From contig NC_019943.1 of assembly GCF_000327485.1 (NCBI RefSeq), positions 2,356,001 to 2,420,000 on the forward strand: a stretch of DNA of 64,000 nucleotides, in the 5' to 3' direction. The position numbers and the translations under genes are program-made. This DNA is from Methanoregula formicica SMSP (lineage in GTDB: Archaea > Halobacteriota > Methanomicrobia > Methanomicrobiales > Methanospirillaceae). The notes under the pieces were generated by a model. The model did no database searches. It saw only the letters and a list, made by a program, of their open reading frames with translations, and was not told the origin of the DNA. Each line of letters begins with the position of its first letter. Position 1 is the stretch's first letter. Below are positions 1 through 8,803 of this stretch, piece after piece.

Positions 1-870
1 GCGCCGGGGATCTATCGCATCCGCCCGAATAACCAGGACCTCCTGATGTACATCGGCGAGACCGGTCAGTCGCTCCACAAGAGACTCTCAGGGCTCCGGC
101 AGACTCTCCGGCGGGGAGACCTCATGCCCTGGAGCGACCCGTATGCCGAAGCACCGGGACTCTGGAGCTGGTGGGTAGAGTGGGGCCTGGCTAAAGACAC
201 CGGAACACCCGTGGCACCATCCAAAGGGAGTAACGCACCCCCTCGTCCATCTTCCGGTGGTGAAACTGACGATACGGAACCGGTCATGCTTGAAGTCTCC
301 TCCGCCCCGCTCGATGCATCGGTGAGCGGACGGAAAGGAATGGAGAACTTCCTGCTCTACCGGTACCGGCAGGAGACCGGCGAATCCCCGCTCTGCAACT
401 TCGGCCGGTTCCACCCGCGGTACCGGAAGTCCACGACCCGGAGTGAGGGGCGACGGGGCGGGAGGCTTGCCAATAACCAGAAGGACAATCCGGCAGGATT
501 CCCCGGCATCACCCCGCTGGAACCCGTGGGGAACCCGGGCGATAGTGACTGGATGGGCATGGAATGGACAGAGCACAAACCCCTCCGCCCGGAACATGCC
601 CGTGAAGCGGGTGAAGGTGCCGGCCTCTACCTGCTCGCGGACGCCAAATCAAGGGAGATCCTGTATATCGGCCAGTCAGGGGATATCGCGGGGCGCCTGC
701 CCGAACTTTGCGGGAAAGACTGGCAGGGGCACGAGGTACAGTTCTCGTACCAGATCATCGGACAGAAAGTCCTCCCGCATAACCTCAGGGAACAGGAAGC
801 CGATCTTTTGGGGAATTATTACGAGAATTTCCGGAAGGTGCCCGCGTTCCAGTTCCAGAAAAGCAGATAA
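1..870 (+). CDS. Double GIY-YIG domain protein, 5' end outside window
   Basis: The frame is open from base 1, so the start lies upstream. Residues 3-23 (GIYRI, then MYIGETGQSL) show one GIY-YIG signature, and a second one (GLYLL, then ILYIGQSGDIAGRL) lies near codons 199-223. The middle, rich in Gly, Pro and Ser, looks like a linker. GIY-YIG folds are usually single-strand DNA-cleaving nuclease domains. The second copy keeps the YIG-like motif and a downstream Arg (GRL), but whether either is active cannot be told. No partner gene is visible. The function in the cell is unknown. Confidence 0.6.
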   Translation, partial: APGIYRIRPNNQDLLMYIGETGQSLHKRLSGLRQTLRRGDLMPWSDPYAEAPGLWSWWVEWGLAKDTGTPVAPSKGSNAPPRPSSGGETDDTEPVMLEVSSAPLDASVSGRKGMENFLLYRYRQETGESPLCNFGRFHPRYRKSTTRSEGRRGGRLANNQKDNPAGFPGITPLEPVGNPGDSDWMGMEWTEHKPLRPEHAREAGEGAGLYLLADAKSREILYIGQSGDIAGRLPELCGKDWQGHEVQFSYQIIGQKVLPHNLREQEADLLGNYYENFRKVPAFQFQKSR

Positions 871-947
871 TAAAACAAAATTTTCCCGAAACCCCGGGCC
901 ACACAACAAGAGAACAAAAGAAAAAAGAGTTTTTCCGGCAAGCCCGG

Positions 948-1560
948 TCACCGTGCTGTCGCAACCGGTGTTGCACCAGCGGTAAACGTCCCAGCGCCTG
1001 CCACCTGTTCCGCTTCGAACGGCACTTCCGCCTCTTCAAAGGCTGCCATCACTTCCGCCCACGCTTCATGGATTTCTGCAAATTCACCAGCATTCATCTT
1101 CTCCACACTCATCCAGTCTCTTACTGGATATACTTGCATATCAGGGGTGAGATAATAGTAATTTGCCAAAGCATTCTGCATGGCAGAACCGGCAGGCAGG
1201 TCTGTTGGCAATGCCACGTTCCGGGGGAAACCCATGCGTGTGAGGCCGTGGATAAAAAAGGGATCTTGTCGGGATACCCTGCAAAGCCCCGGGCCGGCGC
1301 AGTCCGCCCACTCACCCGCAGGTTTTATCGGACCGCCCGGTGACAAACCGCATCGTATGTGCACGAGCCCTCCCTGCCCGAACGGCTGCCGTACACAATC
1401 CGGCAGCAACCGGTGCCTGCACCTGTACCGGGCACACATCCGGGTTCGCGGGCCAGCCGGGAAGCTGAAGAATGTACCTGTCGGCTGGTGGTGCTCGGGC
1501 TGCCATGTCTTTGTCGATGACCTGCGGTGAAAAACCCTGCCGGAGCACTCCGGTTATGAG
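948..1560 (-). pseudogene. Decayed gene of unknown function
   Basis: Protein-like text is spread over more than one minus-strand frame. A 3' part (about 948-1260) reads as a plausible acidic C-terminus containing NALANYYYLTPDMQVYP and ending in GATPVATAR. An upstream part in another frame (about 1400-1560) contains DRYILQLPGWPANPDVCPVQ. The frames do not join, which suggests frameshifts. I do not recognise the family. The 57-codon gene just upstream (1674-1847) could be the former N-terminus. Confidence is low because GC-rich DNA yields chance open frames. Confidence 0.3.
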
Positions 1561-1673
1561 CCCGTCTGGCCGCTGCAGGCTGCCTGGATATCATCGCAAC
1601 CATACAGGCACGTGATGGATATATGGACCAACAAAGCCCCGACATAACACTGGCATGATGCTCTGCAGGCAGC

Positions 1674-1847
1674 CTAGATCCTCTGGTATTCATCACTCAG
1701 GATGTTCTCCGGTGCCTGCACCGCATTCTGCTGCGGCAGGTCAACCGTGTAATAATGCAGCCCGGCAACGAATGCCCCGGCAACCGACAGGCAGACCATG
1801 AACAACACCAGCCGGGCAACCGGTGATTTCCCTTCCTGCGATCCCAT
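1674..1847 (-). CDS. Small membrane protein, 57 aa, unknown
   Basis: ATG at 1847 opens a 57-codon frame ending in TAG at 1674-1676. It has a short polar N-terminus, one hydrophobic segment (about residues 11-31, VARLVLFMVCLSVAGAFVAG) and a soluble tail ending SDEYQRI. An AT-rich stretch with TTATATAA about 40-50 bp upstream fits an archaeal TATA box. It may be an intact small membrane protein or the surviving N-terminus of the decayed gene downstream; I cannot decide between these. Confidence 0.5.
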   Translation of the reverse strand: MGSQEGKSPVARLVLFMVCLSVAGAFVAGLHYYTVDLPQQNAVQAPENILSDEYQRI

Positions 1848-2370
1848 GATGAGATCATTCTCTTTAACAATCCAATTGAGGCCGGAATTATATAAATAAT
1901 AATTATTTGTGCACAGGTGAATTCCTCAGTTATGAGGATGAATCCCTCCCTCCTGCTCCACCAGTGTCCAGGGAAATGTCAAACCTTTTTTAAGGTGAGA
2001 CACGGGAAAGACCGGAATGGTTCTTCGGGGCAGGGTTGGAGCCAGATGAGGGTGTTCCTGACAGAGAGAGGTGTTCACCAAGGCATAAAAAAAAACTGCC
2101 GGGCCTGCATACCGGGCCCGGTCGGATTTCTCCTTGCATGCTCAAAGGTGAGTATATGTTTGAAGGCGCGCGAACACGGCTCCTGCGGACGAGGGATGTA
2201 GGCACAAAGTATCAGCAGGGGACAATATTCACAATAACAATATCATATGTTTTATAATAAAATGTTTCTTGTTTGCATCTCCACCGGCGCCCCCACAAAG
2301 CATACATACTCCCGGACGTATACGCCTAGATTACCGTACGTGAGTTGCGGACACAGGTCATGGATGCGCA
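1848..2370. other. Intergenic stretch with GC-rich hairpin and T-run
   Basis: No convincing gene is seen. On the minus strand, a GC stem (CCGGGC paired with GCCCGG, about 2098-2121) is followed by a run of T around 2086-2095, a terminator-like layout. AT-rich DNA at 1885-1912 probably serves the leftward small gene, and 2220-2270 is AT-rich in front of the UPF0316 gene. Confidence 0.35.
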
Positions 2371-2922
2371 ATGGATCTTGCTTTACCGCTCATCATCCTC
2401 CTTGCACGGATTGTCGAGACAGCAATGGAGACTGTCCGGCTTGTCTACGTGACAAAAGGCCACAAATACCTCGCTTCTGCGATCGGGACACTCAAGATCG
2501 GGATCTGGGTACTCTCCACCGGTCTTGTGCTGACAAACCTCAACAATATTCCCGGTATTCTCGCCTATATGCTGGGGTATGGGATCGGGACACTCCTCGG
2601 GATGACCATCGAGTCCTGGATCGGTCTTGGCACCGTCATTGTCCGGATCTTCTGCACACAAGATCCCGCGCCGCTCATCAGCCATCTTGGAAACCTCGGG
2701 TACGGGACAACGCGGATCAACGGCTCGGGCCAGTTCGTACCTGCAGTTGCCGTCCTCATCAGCATGGCGCCCAGGAAAGAGGCCGGCAGGTTGCTTGAAG
2801 TGCTGAAGACCGGCTATCCTGACGTGCATTTCACCATCGAGGATGTCTCCACCATGAGCGAGCGGGAGATCTACTTCGGGGCACGGAAGCGGGGGATTGC
2901 CGGGTTTATCGGGTACGGGTGA
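2371..2922 (+). CDS. UPF0316 / DUF2179 membrane protein
   Basis: 183 aa. The N-terminal half has about three hydrophobic segments (residues 3-20, 40-58, 60-90), and the C-terminal half (about 105-180) is a soluble DUF2179-like domain with GQFVPAVAVLISMAPRKEA. Length and layout match the UPF0316 (YebE-like) family, whose function is not established; DUF2179 domains have been proposed as small-ligand sensors. The first in-frame ATG was taken as the start. The gene stands alone, convergent with rpl10e. Confidence 0.8.
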   Translation: MDLALPLIILLARIVETAMETVRLVYVTKGHKYLASAIGTLKIGIWVLSTGLVLTNLNNIPGILAYMLGYGIGTLLGMTIESWIGLGTVIVRIFCTQDPAPLISHLGNLGYGTTRINGSGQFVPAVAVLISMAPRKEAGRLLEVLKTGYPDVHFTIEDVSTMSEREIYFGARKRGIAGFIGYG

Positions 2923-3064
2923 GGCGCCCGGGGGAGGGGCTGGTACCGGAAAAACCCGGTCATCGCTCCCTGGCCGGCTCACAACGAGACAACCAGCAAC
3001 CGCTCCCGACCGGAAGAAAGACTGGTTAAAATGAACGAAAAACGGTGAAGAGAAAAGAAAAATA

Positions 3065-3793
3065 TTACTTCTTGCCGCCCTTTGCCGGGGCTGCACCCTT
3101 CTTGTCGTCGGCCTTGGCCGGGGCACCGCCCTTCGCGTCCTTGGCCGGTGCGGCTTCCTTGCCGCCCTTTGCAGGTGCTGCACCCTTGGCGTCCTTTGCC
3201 GGCTCAGCTGCCGCCTCTTCGGTAACGACCGGCGCTGCAACAACCTTCTCACCGACGAGCTTCGGTGCTGCAACGACTCTGCCGCTGACCTTGATGGTCT
3301 TGACCTTCAGGTGTGCCGGGCTCGGGAGTTTGTGGGCGCCGTGGCGCATCGCGTCCTTGACCTTCTCGAGGTACTGTGCAGTGGAGAAGACCGTCATGAC
3401 AGCCTGGCCGGGGATGACGCGGGCCGCGGTACCGACTGCCTTGCCAAAGGCGAGGCGCATCCCTTCCGAGACACGGTCGGCACCGGCGCCGGTTGCCTGC
3501 TTGTTCTCGCGCAGGACATGGTGGGGGAAGACGCGGACCTTGAAATGGAAGTTGGAACGGCCGACATCCTTTAGGAGCCGGCGGTTGATAGTGATGCGGG
3601 CTGCCTCTAAGGAACTGTGCCGGATCTGGCAGGCCTCTTCAACAACCAGGTCAACTTCGGTCGGGAATTCCTGCGAGAGGTTGCCCATCTCGAACTGCAC
3701 GATCTTGTTGCCGGGAACACCGCCCATGTATTCGCGCCGTGTGTAGGCCTTCTTGGCAACGTCCCTGTACATCTTTGCCGGTTTTCTAACCAT
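3065..3793 (-). CDS. rpl10e: Large ribosomal subunit protein L10e (uL16)
   Basis: About residues 1-170 are a complete L10e, a protein at the base of the central protuberance that helps shape the tRNA-binding sites of the 50S subunit. The family start [22 protein letters not shown] places the ATG at 3793; an ATG-like start five codons earlier is not needed. The C-terminal 70-75 residues are an Ala/Lys/Pro/Gly-rich repeat of the type [12 protein letters not shown], which is not part of the usual fold (about 170-180 aa). The identification is secure; the tail is an oddity. Confidence 0.93.
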   Translation of the reverse strand: MVRKPAKMYRDVAKKAYTRREYMGGVPGNKIVQFEMGNLSQEFPTEVDLVVEEACQIRHSSLEAARITINRRLLKDVGRSNFHFKVRVFPHHVLRENKQATGAGADRVSEGMRLAFGKAVGTAARVIPGQAVMTVFSTAQYLEKVKDAMRHGAHKLPSPAHLKVKTIKVSGRVVAAPKLVGEKVVAAPVVTEEAAAEPAKDAKGAAPAKGGKEAAPAKDAKGGAPAKADDKKGAAPAKGGKK

Positions 3794-3917
3794 CGCGTCC
3801 AACTCCAAATGGATACTTTTTCAAAAAGCGGTCCGGAATATCAGGTATTGAGACAGATATCGGTCCGGTACGCTCCTCAAACTGCTTGTATAAAATGGAT
3901 ATGTGCCGTATTAAACC

Positions 3918-4679
3918 TTACTGGATACTACAGTGCTGGTTTATAAGGTCGAGGACCTCGCGCCGGAGCTCTGCAAACTCCCGGTCCGTCCGGTCACGGG
4001 GACGCGGGAGCCGGATCTCGAAGACCTGGCAGATCCGGCCCGGCCGTGGCGTCATGACGACAATCCGGTCCGCGAGGAAGACCGCCTCGTCCACGCTATG
4101 GGTGATAAAGACCACCGTCTTTTTCGTCTTCTCCCAGATCTCGAGGAGCTCGATCTGGAGCTTGTTGCGGGTCTGGGCGTCGAGCGCCCCGAACGGCTCG
4201 TCCATCAAAAGGAGGACCGGGTCGAGCGCCAGCGCCCGGGCAACGGCCACCCGCTGCCGCATCCCGCCCGAGAGTTCCGAGGGGAAACTGTCACGGAACT
4301 GGCTGAGGTTGACCAGCTCAAGGTACTCTTCTGCAACCCGGTGCCGCTCCCCCTTTGGCATGCCCCGCATCTCAAGGCCGAAGGCGATGTTGTCGATGAC
4401 CGTCCGCCACGGGAAAAGGGAGTACTCCTGGAAGACCATCCCGACCTTCGGGTTCGGGCCCCGGATCTCCTCGCCGTCGAGCACGACCGAGCCGGACTCC
4501 GCCGTGTCGAGGCCGGCGATCATGCGGAGCAGCGTTGTCTTGCCGCAGCCCGAGGAGCCAAGGATGCAGACAAACTCCTTGTCCTGTACCGTGAGGCTGA
4601 GGTCATCCAGCACCACGAGCCGCGACCCGTCGTCGCGGGGGAACGACTGGTTCAGGTTCCGGATCACCAAGTCGCCCAT
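3918..4679 (-). CDS. ABC transporter ATPase, nitrate/sulfonate/taurine type
   Basis: 253 aa. Walker A (GSSGCGKTT), Q-loop (FQEYSLFPW), signature (LSGGMRQR), Walker B (LLLMDEP) and H-loop (ITHSVDEA) are all present. The FPW after the Q-loop is typical of the SsuB/TauB/NrtD branch. It powers uptake through the permease encoded 1 bp upstream and the lipoprotein before that. The substrate cannot be read from sequence; sulfonates, nitrate-like anions or pyrimidine precursors are all possible in this family. Confidence 0.9.
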   Translation of the reverse strand: MGDLVIRNLNQSFPRDDGSRLVVLDDLSLTVQDKEFVCILGSSGCGKTTLLRMIAGLDTAESGSVVLDGEEIRGPNPKVGMVFQEYSLFPWRTVIDNIAFGLEMRGMPKGERHRVAEEYLELVNLSQFRDSFPSELSGGMRQRVAVARALALDPVLLLMDEPFGALDAQTRNKLQIELLEIWEKTKKTVVFITHSVDEAVFLADRIVVMTPRPGRICQVFEIRLPRPRDRTDREFAELRREVLDLINQHCSIQ

Positions 4680-4680
4680 C

Positions 4681-5466
4681 TCACGCCACCTCCCCGGTCC
4701 GCCACTTCAGGAACTTCTTGTCGATATAATGCCGGAAGACCATGTCGAACGCAAGGCCGATGAGGCCAAGCAGGATCATGTACACGACAACGCTGTCCAT
4801 CTGGTGGAGGGAGTAGTAGAACCAGAGTTTCTGGCCAAGGCCGTAGTTCGAGACCCCGAAGAGCTCGGCGGCGACAAGGCACATCCAGCCAACACCCGTT
4901 GCGATCCGGATCCCGGCGGCAACAGAGGGAAGGGCTGCCGGAAACGCGATGTACCGGATCAGCGGGAGGTCTTTTGTACACCCGAGCATCTTTGCCGCTT
5001 CGACAAAGACGCGGGGCACGCCGCGGAAGCCGCTGTAGGTGTTGATGATGATGGGAAAGAGCGCCCCGATAAAGATGATAAAACCGGCCGAGAACGAGGT
5101 GAGCCCAAACCAGATGATGGCAAACGGGATCCAGGCAAGCGGGGGGATCGGCCGGAGGAGCTCGATCAACGGGTCTACCAGCGCCTCGATACGGCGGTTC
5201 CACCCCATGATGATCCCAAGCGGGATGCCGACGATGAGCGCAAGGAACAGGCCTATGGCGAAGTGGACGAGACTTGTCCCAAGGTCGATGAAGATATCGC
5301 CGTCTTGGACAAGGTTGACAAACGCGGACGCGACATCGGTCGGCGCCGGGAGGATGAACGGGTAGCGGATGATGACTGACGCAATGAATTGCCAGGCGAT
5401 GAGTGCTAACACGATGGCAAGCACACCAAGCCGCCAGTCCCTGCCATTCTTCGCATGTTTTCCCAT
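4681..5466 (-). CDS. ABC transporter permease, SsuC/TauC type
   Basis: 261 aa from the ATG at 5466, which follows a GAGG motif by about 7 nt; a TTG four codons earlier is less likely. It has six predicted membrane segments and the EAA-type loop in the middle (VFVEAAKMLGCTKDLPLIRYIAFPAALPS). This is the BPD_transp_1 fold of the sulfonate/nitrate/taurine importers. It lies between the lipoprotein and ATPase genes of the same system. Confidence 0.9.
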   Translation of the reverse strand: MGKHAKNGRDWRLGVLAIVLALIAWQFIASVIIRYPFILPAPTDVASAFVNLVQDGDIFIDLGTSLVHFAIGLFLALIVGIPLGIIMGWNRRIEALVDPLIELLRPIPPLAWIPFAIIWFGLTSFSAGFIIFIGALFPIIINTYSGFRGVPRVFVEAAKMLGCTKDLPLIRYIAFPAALPSVAAGIRIATGVGWMCLVAAELFGVSNYGLGQKLWFYYSLHQMDSVVVYMILLGLIGLAFDMVFRHYIDKKFLKWRTGEVA

Positions 5467-5537
5467 GGGTGTCCTCAAGAGAGTGCGGATTTTCCTGTAT
5501 AGTAAAGGAGTTCAAGGGAAAAAAAGGGTTGGTTAAT

Positions 5538-6545
5538 TCAGCTCTTCTGGTAGAACGAGAGGTCAAAGATCTCGTCCTTTGTGAGCGGTTTCTTGATGTA
5601 CCCGAGGTCGTACTGGATCTTTGCATAGCTTAAGACCGGGTCCACGATGATGTTCGGGTCCGAGGCCCAGTTGCCGTCCCACTCTGCAAGGGAGACCTTG
5701 ACATCCTCGAGTTTTGCGCTGGTCTTGTTGGCATAGATGACGGCAGCCTCGTCGCGGTTCTGGATGTTCCAGGCAACTGCCTTGTCGTTTGTCGCGATGA
5801 TCTGCTTTACGATCTCCGGGTGTTCGCGGATCAGTTTGCCACTGACCACAAGGACACAGCAGGTGTGGTTGGGGTACATCTCACCGGAATGGACAACGAT
5901 TTTGCCCTTGCCCTGGTTGACGATGGTGCTCGGGGACGGGGTCGGGAGGAAGACGGCATCGACTTTGCCGGCCAGGATGGCCGTTACCGCATCACCCGGG
6001 GACATGGGGGCGATCGTCAGGTCCTTGTCGGGGTCGATGTTGTTCTTCTTGAGCCAGTCGCGGAGGATGGTGTCCTGGATGCTGCCAACGGCAAACGTGC
6101 CGATGGTCTTGCCTTTTAAACTCTCGGGGCCCGTATATTCGATGTTGTTGGCAACGACAAGGTCTGATCCCTGGGTGTTGACACCGGCAACGATCTTTGC
6201 GTCAAGGCCGGTGCTGACCGCGGTCAGGAACGGGGCTGCGCCGACATAGGCGACATCGAGATCGCCGGCCTGCATGGCCTGCATCTCGGAGGGGCCGCTC
6301 GGGAAGACCTTGTCGGAGACCTTTTTAACGCCGAGCGGAGCGAGGTCCTGCTGCCACCAGCTTTTCTCCATGGCAGTGATAAAGGCCATCTGGTGGGTGC
6401 TGGGCTGGTAACCGATGACGAGTTCATCGACAGGTGCTTTGCTGGTCTTCGTGTCAGAAGTGCCTGCCGGCTGGGTGCAGCCGGCCACAAGCAGGAGGAG
6501 GACAACCGCAAGGGAGGCGATTGCCATGATTGTGGAAGATTTCAT
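5538..6545 (-). CDS. ABC transporter substrate-binding lipoprotein, NMT1/SsuA-like
   Basis: 335 aa. A signal peptide with a lipobox (LLVAGC, Cys around residue 22) anchors it outside the membrane. The body (ELVIGYQPSTHQMAF, MQAGDLDVAYVGAAPF) matches the NMT1/SsuA family, which captures sulfonates, nitrate, taurine or thiamin precursors. It is the first gene of the leftward three-gene operon. An internal pair of Cys (HTCCVLV) is unusual. The ligand is unknown. Confidence 0.88.
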   Translation of the reverse strand: MKSSTIMAIASLAVVLLLLVAGCTQPAGTSDTKTSKAPVDELVIGYQPSTHQMAFITAMEKSWWQQDLAPLGVKKVSDKVFPSGPSEMQAMQAGDLDVAYVGAAPFLTAVSTGLDAKIVAGVNTQGSDLVVANNIEYTGPESLKGKTIGTFAVGSIQDTILRDWLKKNNIDPDKDLTIAPMSPGDAVTAILAGKVDAVFLPTPSPSTIVNQGKGKIVVHSGEMYPNHTCCVLVVSGKLIREHPEIVKQIIATNDKAVAWNIQNRDEAAVIYANKTSAKLEDVKVSLAEWDGNWASDPNIIVDPVLSYAKIQYDLGYIKKPLTKDEIFDLSFYQKS

Positions 6546-6743
6546 ACGGGAGTGTTGTCCGGGGATTATTAAAAACTACCCGATTCAGCCATAATTTCTC
6601 TCTTTTTGTCTTAAAAGTCTGCAAAAGTTCTACAATAAGAGAGGTTTTTTGGCATTACTGTCCATTTTCCCCGGTTTTCACCCGGCGCATTTTAGGACAA
6701 AAAGAAAATATTTTTCTTTGATTGGCCCTTTTGTGTCTATCAT
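6546..6743. promoter_or_regulatory. Divergent promoter region with near-palindrome
   Basis: This AT-rich region separates the ABC operon (leftward) from the HTH gene (rightward). AAAGAAAATATTTTTCTTT around 6700-6718 is almost self-complementary and could be an operator or overlap a TATA box of the HTH gene. This is inference only. Confidence 0.35.
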
Positions 6744-7277
6744 ATGGTACAGGTGGACCCGATTGACCGGATCATGCGCGCTGCACTCGTCTCGGACGAG
6801 GAGTTCGTTACGGCCTTAAACGACCTCCTCAGGCACGACCTGCGGATCAGCGTGCGGGAACTCTCGGAGAAGAGCGGGATCGCCCAGAGCTCGCTCTACA
6901 AGATCCTGCACGGGCGGAGGTCGCCCAACCTCTCGACCCTGCGGGCGATCGTCAGGGCCCTGCGGCAGCTCTACCACGTAGGGAACGAGGACTTCATCGG
7001 CCTCATCGCTGCACGCCCGGTGCTCGAGAGCGTAGAGGAACGGATGGCGGAGATCGACGGCCACCGCATGCGGGTGCGGGAGTATCCTGTCCACACGATG
7101 GAGGACGCAATCGTTGCCGCGGTCCGGGCTGAGCGGGAAGGGGCGATCGCGATCGTCTGTGCCCCGATCGTCTCGAGCATCATCGAGCAGCTCGTGCACG
7201 TCCCGGTTGCGACCATCATCCCCCGGGAGTCCGTGCAGCAGGCGATCGAGCTCGCGGCACGCAAGGCGTGGCTTTAA
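6744..7277 (+). CDS. XRE-type transcriptional regulator (COG1709-like)
   Basis: 177 aa. Residues about 30-75 form a helix-turn-helix (ISVRELSEKSGIAQSSLYKIL then LSTLRAIVRAL). The C-terminal half (about 85-175) looks like a ligand or regulatory domain with two conserved-looking hydrophobic blocks (GAIAIVCAPIVSSIIEQL). Such archaeal HTH proteins are poorly characterised. Divergent placement from the ABC importer suggests it may control it. Confidence 0.75.
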   Translation: MVQVDPIDRIMRAALVSDEEFVTALNDLLRHDLRISVRELSEKSGIAQSSLYKILHGRRSPNLSTLRAIVRALRQLYHVGNEDFIGLIAARPVLESVEERMAEIDGHRMRVREYPVHTMEDAIVAAVRAEREGAIAIVCAPIVSSIIEQLVHVPVATIIPRESVQQAIELAARKAWL

Positions 7278-7321
7278 TGGCATTATGACCAATAATAACG
7301 GTAATGAAAAAGGGTGAACGG

Positions 7322-8803
7322 ATGCGAACGGATGTTGTGAGGCGGGGGCGCCTCTCCGGAGAGCGGGACTCCGACATGCAGGAGTTCCTCTCCTCGATGG
7401 ACGCGGACCGCTATCTCGCGGAGGCCGACCTGCTCGTGGACATTGCCCACGTGCTGATGCTCGACCGGCAGAAGATCAATGAGCGGAAGACCACAAAGCA
7501 GATCCTTAAGGTGCTGCTGAAGCTCGCCGACAAGGGGATACCGGAGGACGTCTTCGACGATCGGTTCGAGGACGTGCACGCGGGGATCGAGTCACTTGTC
7601 ATCGAAGCTGCGGGGCCGGAAGCCGGGGGACGGATGCACATGGCCCGGTCGAGAAATGACGAGGTCGCGACCTGCATCCGGATCGCCCTGCGGGAGAAAC
7701 TGCTCTTCCAGATGATCCTCATTGCGGGGCTGCGGGACATCCTCCTTGAGCTTGCAGAGAAGCACACGGAGAATATCATGCCGGGGTTCACCCACCTCCA
7801 GCACGCCCAGCCAACTACCCTTGCCCATCACCTCCTTGCCTACGAACAGGCATTCAGCCGGGACTTCGACCGGCTGAAGGACGCGTACGCCCGCGTCAAC
7901 CTGTGCCCGCTGGGCGCAGCCGCGTTCGCCTCCACCGGCTACCCCATTGACCGGGAGTACACCGCATCTCTCCTCGGGTTCGACGGGCTTGTCGAGAACA
8001 GCATGGACGCTGTCGCCACCCGGGACTTCGCGCTCGAAACCCTTGCCGATCTCTCCATCCACATGGCGAACACGAGCCGGCTCTGCGAGGAGCTTGTGAT
8101 CTGGAGCACCTCGTTTGTGAAGTTCGTGGAGATGGACGACACCTACTGCTCCACCTCGTCCATCATGCCCCAGAAGAAGAACCCGGACACCGCCGAGATC
8201 ATGCGGGCGAAGACCGGCACGGTCTTTGGTTCTCTTGCAGCCGCGTTCACCATCACAAAGGGCCTGCCGATGAGTTACAACCGCGACCTCCAGGAACTGA
8301 CGCCAAACCTCTGGCGCGGGGTGCACAGCGCGGGGATCAGCACGTGGATCCTCCTTGGCATGCTCGAGACCGCGAAATTTGACACAAAGCGGATGCGGGA
8401 GGAGGCAGGACAGGGCTTCTCCACGGCAACGGAACTTGCCGACACGCTCGTGCGCTCGTACGACATCCCGTTCCGCACGGCACACTCGATCGTAGGCCGG
8501 GCGGTGCAGAAGGGCAGCCTCACGCTTGCAACCCTCGAAAAGGCAGCCACCGAAGTTGCACCGGGAATTTCACTGAAGAAGATGGGGCTCACCCAGAAAG
8601 AGATAACCGAAGTCCTTGATGCAGGCTATTCGGTTGCTGTCCGGGACATTATCGGCGGACCGGCGCCGAAGGCGACAAAGAAGGCAATTGCCGCCCGGAA
8701 GAAACAGGCAGCAAAGGACAGTGAACTCATCCGGGAAAAGTTCACGAACCAAAAAAAGAGATCCACTGACCTCACCGACACAGCACGGAGGCTGGTAGCA
8801 TAA
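7322..8803 (+). CDS. argH: Argininosuccinate lyase
   Basis: 493 aa. It splits argininosuccinate into arginine and fumarate, the last step of arginine synthesis. The fumarase/aspartase superfamily signature SSIMPQKKNP is intact, as are the HTHLQHAQPT-like catalytic His block (FTHLQHAQPTT) and ARSRNDEVAT. ATG at 7322 has GGTGA 4 nt before it; an ATG at 7304 is an alternative giving six more residues. The stop overlaps the proposed start of gatD by the sequence ATAA. Confidence 0.95.
   Translation: MRTDVVRRGRLSGERDSDMQEFLSSMDADRYLAEADLLVDIAHVLMLDRQKINERKTTKQILKVLLKLADKGIPEDVFDDRFEDVHAGIESLVIEAAGPEAGGRMHMARSRNDEVATCIRIALREKLLFQMILIAGLRDILLELAEKHTENIMPGFTHLQHAQPTTLAHHLLAYEQAFSRDFDRLKDAYARVNLCPLGAAAFASTGYPIDREYTASLLGFDGLVENSMDAVATRDFALETLADLSIHMANTSRLCEELVIWSTSFVKFVEMDDTYCSTSSIMPQKKNPDTAEIMRAKTGTVFGSLAAAFTITKGLPMSYNRDLQELTPNLWRGVHSAGISTWILLGMLETAKFDTKRMREEAGQGFSTATELADTLVRSYDIPFRTAHSIVGRAVQKGSLTLATLEKAATEVAPGISLKKMGLTQKEITEVLDAGYSVAVRDIIGGPAPKATKKAIAARKKQAAKDSELIREKFTNQKKRSTDLTDTARRLVA

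Noticed and set aside
1180-1530. Plus-strand frame in the left intergenic DNA
   Set aside because: Atypical composition; the minus strand shows better protein-like text, though broken.
3045-3746. Long plus-strand open frame with Ala/Gly/Phe repeats
   Set aside because: It is the antisense shadow of rpl10e and its repetitive tail.
3886-5379. 497-codon plus-strand frame
   Set aside because: It mirrors the ABC ATPase and permease genes, whose motifs are complete on the minus strand.
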